Below, piece after piece: positions 62,940 to 64,000 of a DNA stretch of 64,000 nucleotides. This stretch comes from Cyclobacterium salsum. Its GTDB lineage: Bacteria; Bacteroidota; Bacteroidia; Cytophagales; Cyclobacteriaceae. Every line of letters begins with the position of its first letter. Positions within the stretch are counted from its first letter, which is position 1. The stretch lies in the NCBI RefSeq assembly GCF_010119245.1, contig NZ_WNKG01000006.1, positions 124,001 to 188,000 of the forward strand, in the 5' to 3' direction. Below the pieces are notes generated by a model. That model saw only the letters and a program-made list of their open reading frames with translations, ran no database searches and was not told the origin of the DNA. A program made the position numbers and the translations under genes.

Positions 62940-63695
62940 ATGAGCAACAGGTATCGGTATTTTATTGAAATTGCCTACGATGGTTCTGCCTATCATGGAT
63001 GGCAAATGCAAAAAAATGCCCCATCTGTCCAGGAATGCATTCAGCAGGCTTTAGCTACTTTGTTTCGAATTCCCGTACCAATCATGGGTAGTGGTAGAAC
63101 CGATACAGGAGTACATGCTTACCAGCAATTTGCCCATTTTGATTTGGACATTGAACTATCGAAAATGGATTTTCTGAAAAGAATAAACGGAGTGTTGCCC
63201 CGGGACATTGCCATTTTTGACTTGCTGCCTGTGCAGGAAAAGGCCCATGCCCGGTTTGATGCCCAATGGAGAAGCTATGCCTACCATATTGCCTTCCGGA
63301 AAGATCCATTCCTATTGGGCAGGGCCTGGCATTGTTATTATGATTTGGAGCTGAATTCTATGCAGGAGGCCACAAAGGTATTGCTGAAATATAAAGATTT
63401 TCAGTGTTTTAGTAGGATAAAAACCAATGTGAAAAATTTTAACTGTGAAATAATTAATGCCAGTTGGGAACAAACCGGGCATGGATTGGTATTTCATATA
63501 CAGGCGAACCGGTTTTTGAGGGGGATGGTAAGGGCCATAGTGGGTACCTTGGTTAAGATTGGTAGAAATCAGCTGCCTGTTTCAGATCTTTCGGACATAA
63601 TCGAAAGCAAGGACAGGCATCAAGCTGGCGTTGCGGCACCCGCCTGTGGCCTGTATTTAAGTGAAGTCAGGTATCCGGAAAAAATTTTTAAGTAA
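62940..63695 (+). CDS. truA: tRNA pseudouridine(38-40) synthase TruA
   Basis: A 251-residue TruA. The N-terminal YFIEIAYDGSAYHGWQMQKN and the catalytic loop SGRTDTGVHAYQQ near 52-64 with the nucleophilic Asp are canonical. RSYAYHIAF near 111 and FLRGMVRAIVGTLVKIG near 190-206 follow. It isomerises uridines 38-40 in the anticodon arm of tRNAs. The same frame continues after the stop into the ABC transporter gene. Confidence 0.95.
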   Translation: MSNRYRYFIEIAYDGSAYHGWQMQKNAPSVQECIQQALATLFRIPVPIMGSGRTDTGVHAYQQFAHFDLDIELSKMDFLKRINGVLPRDIAIFDLLPVQEKAHARFDAQWRSYAYHIAFRKDPFLLGRAWHCYYDLELNSMQEATKVLLKYKDFQCFSRIKTNVKNFNCEIINASWEQTGHGLVFHIQANRFLRGMVRAIVGTLVKIGRNQLPVSDLSDIIESKDRHQAGVAAPACGLYLSEVRYPEKIFK

Positions 63696-63707
63696 ATCGT
63701 TGACCAA

Positions 63708-64000
63708 TTGGGACTGGAAAAAGAAAATGTAAAAAGTGGGGACATTATCGACACCAAGGTGTTGAAAAAGCTCTATCAATTTGTCACCCCTTACAAACAA
63801 CGGTTTTATTTTTTGGTCTTTTTGACCCTCTTATTGGCTGTTTTGGCTCCTTCCCGGCCTTTGCTTATTCAGATAGCGGTGGATGATTACGTGGCATTGG
63901 GGGATGCAGAAGGGCTGTTGACCATGATGTATTATTTGGTAGGCCTTCTGGTGTTACATGCGTTGGTTCAGTTTGGTCACACCTATTTGTCGGGATGGTT
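63708..64000 (+). CDS. ABC transporter permease/ATP-binding protein, N-terminal part (cut by window end)
   Basis: An open frame runs from just after truA to the window end. It encodes a typical exporter N-terminus: KSGDIIDTKVLKKLYQFV, then TM1 (FLVFLTLLLAVLAPSRPLLIQIAV) and TM2 (MMYYLVGLLVLHALVQFGHTYLSGW). It looks like a heterodimeric or multidrug ABC exporter of the kind common in Bacteroidota. No in-frame ATG exists between the truA stop and the conserved region; TTG 63708 is the best start. Only the start of the gene is visible, so the ATPase domain cannot be checked. Confidence 0.78.
   Translation, partial: MGLEKENVKSGDIIDTKVLKKLYQFVTPYKQRFYFLVFLTLLLAVLAPSRPLLIQIAVDDYVALGDAEGLLTMMYYLVGLLVLHALVQFGHTYLSGW

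Noticed and set aside
1-64000. CRISPR arrays, insertion sequences, prophage, tRNA or rRNA genes
   Set aside because: I looked in gaps for regular repeats, transposase motifs and tRNA T-loop sequences and found none; a tRNAscan-SE/Infernal run would be decisive.

Overview
The window looks like a stretch of a Bacteroidota chromosome, most likely order Cytophagales (family level is a guess). The reasons are: gene starts with little or no Shine-Dalgarno sequence; several promoters of the Bacteroidota type (TTTG, about 20 bases, TAnnTTTG); lineage-typical families (DUF2795, DUF4293, DUF4397, GlmU-like protein, RNase Y, type B L31, LytS/LytTR systems, ParM-like actin plus bactofilin); and mostly single-copy housekeeping genes. 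I found no insertion sequence, prophage, CRISPR array, rRNA or tRNA. Many genes also have in-frame upstream TTG codons; where an ATG fits the family better I moved the start to it and say so.

1-13.9 kb: a same-strand accessory cluster. It holds the end of a trehalose-phosphatase, a GH65 enzyme, two P-type cation ATPases, a PEP synthase, a D-lactate-type dehydrogenase and protein-isoaspartate methyltransferase. A small membrane protein and a DUF4397 lipoprotein lie between them. The content suggests a stress or low-energy survival island: compatible solute, ion homeostasis, gluconeogenesis, redox balance and protein repair.

14-21.8 kb: an Nramp-like transporter without the usual metal motif behind an Ldh2-type dehydrogenase, then Ppx/GppA, an M42 aminopeptidase and a second 2-hydroxyacid dehydrogenase. 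A ZIP transporter and a DtxR-type regulator are divergent across a palindromic candidate operator.

21.8-37.7 kb: ispD; a LiaF-like/LytS/LytTR envelope-sensing operon; DUF2795; DUF349; ettA; an aminotransferase; a phospholipase C/S1-P1-like protein whose 3' end overlaps the aminotransferase; rpsT; radC; then pheT, a small coiled-coil gene, zapA and rny.

37.9-46.6 kb: an RND pump with no adjacent partner genes, a lipoprotein, a secreted protein behind a well-formed promoter and inverted repeats, an AraC regulator with a metal-binding-like N-terminus, an outer-membrane barrel, and a two-gene operon of an actin-like ATPase and a bactofilin. The actin-like protein is the most unusual item. Its phosphate-1 motif lies at the extreme C-terminus and its N-terminus begins where that motif would normally have ended, so it reads as a circularly permuted ParM/Ta0583-type actin.

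46.6-64 kb: a long minus-strand run (GlmU-like, holB, RimB-like, rimK, hemC, cyclophilin, RmlD-like SDR, NSS transporter), then rpmE2, a Wzi-like outer-membrane protein, an MsbA-like exporter, yifB/comM, a second bactofilin, a trans-sulfuration enzyme, DUF4293, truA and the start of another ABC exporter cut by the window edge.
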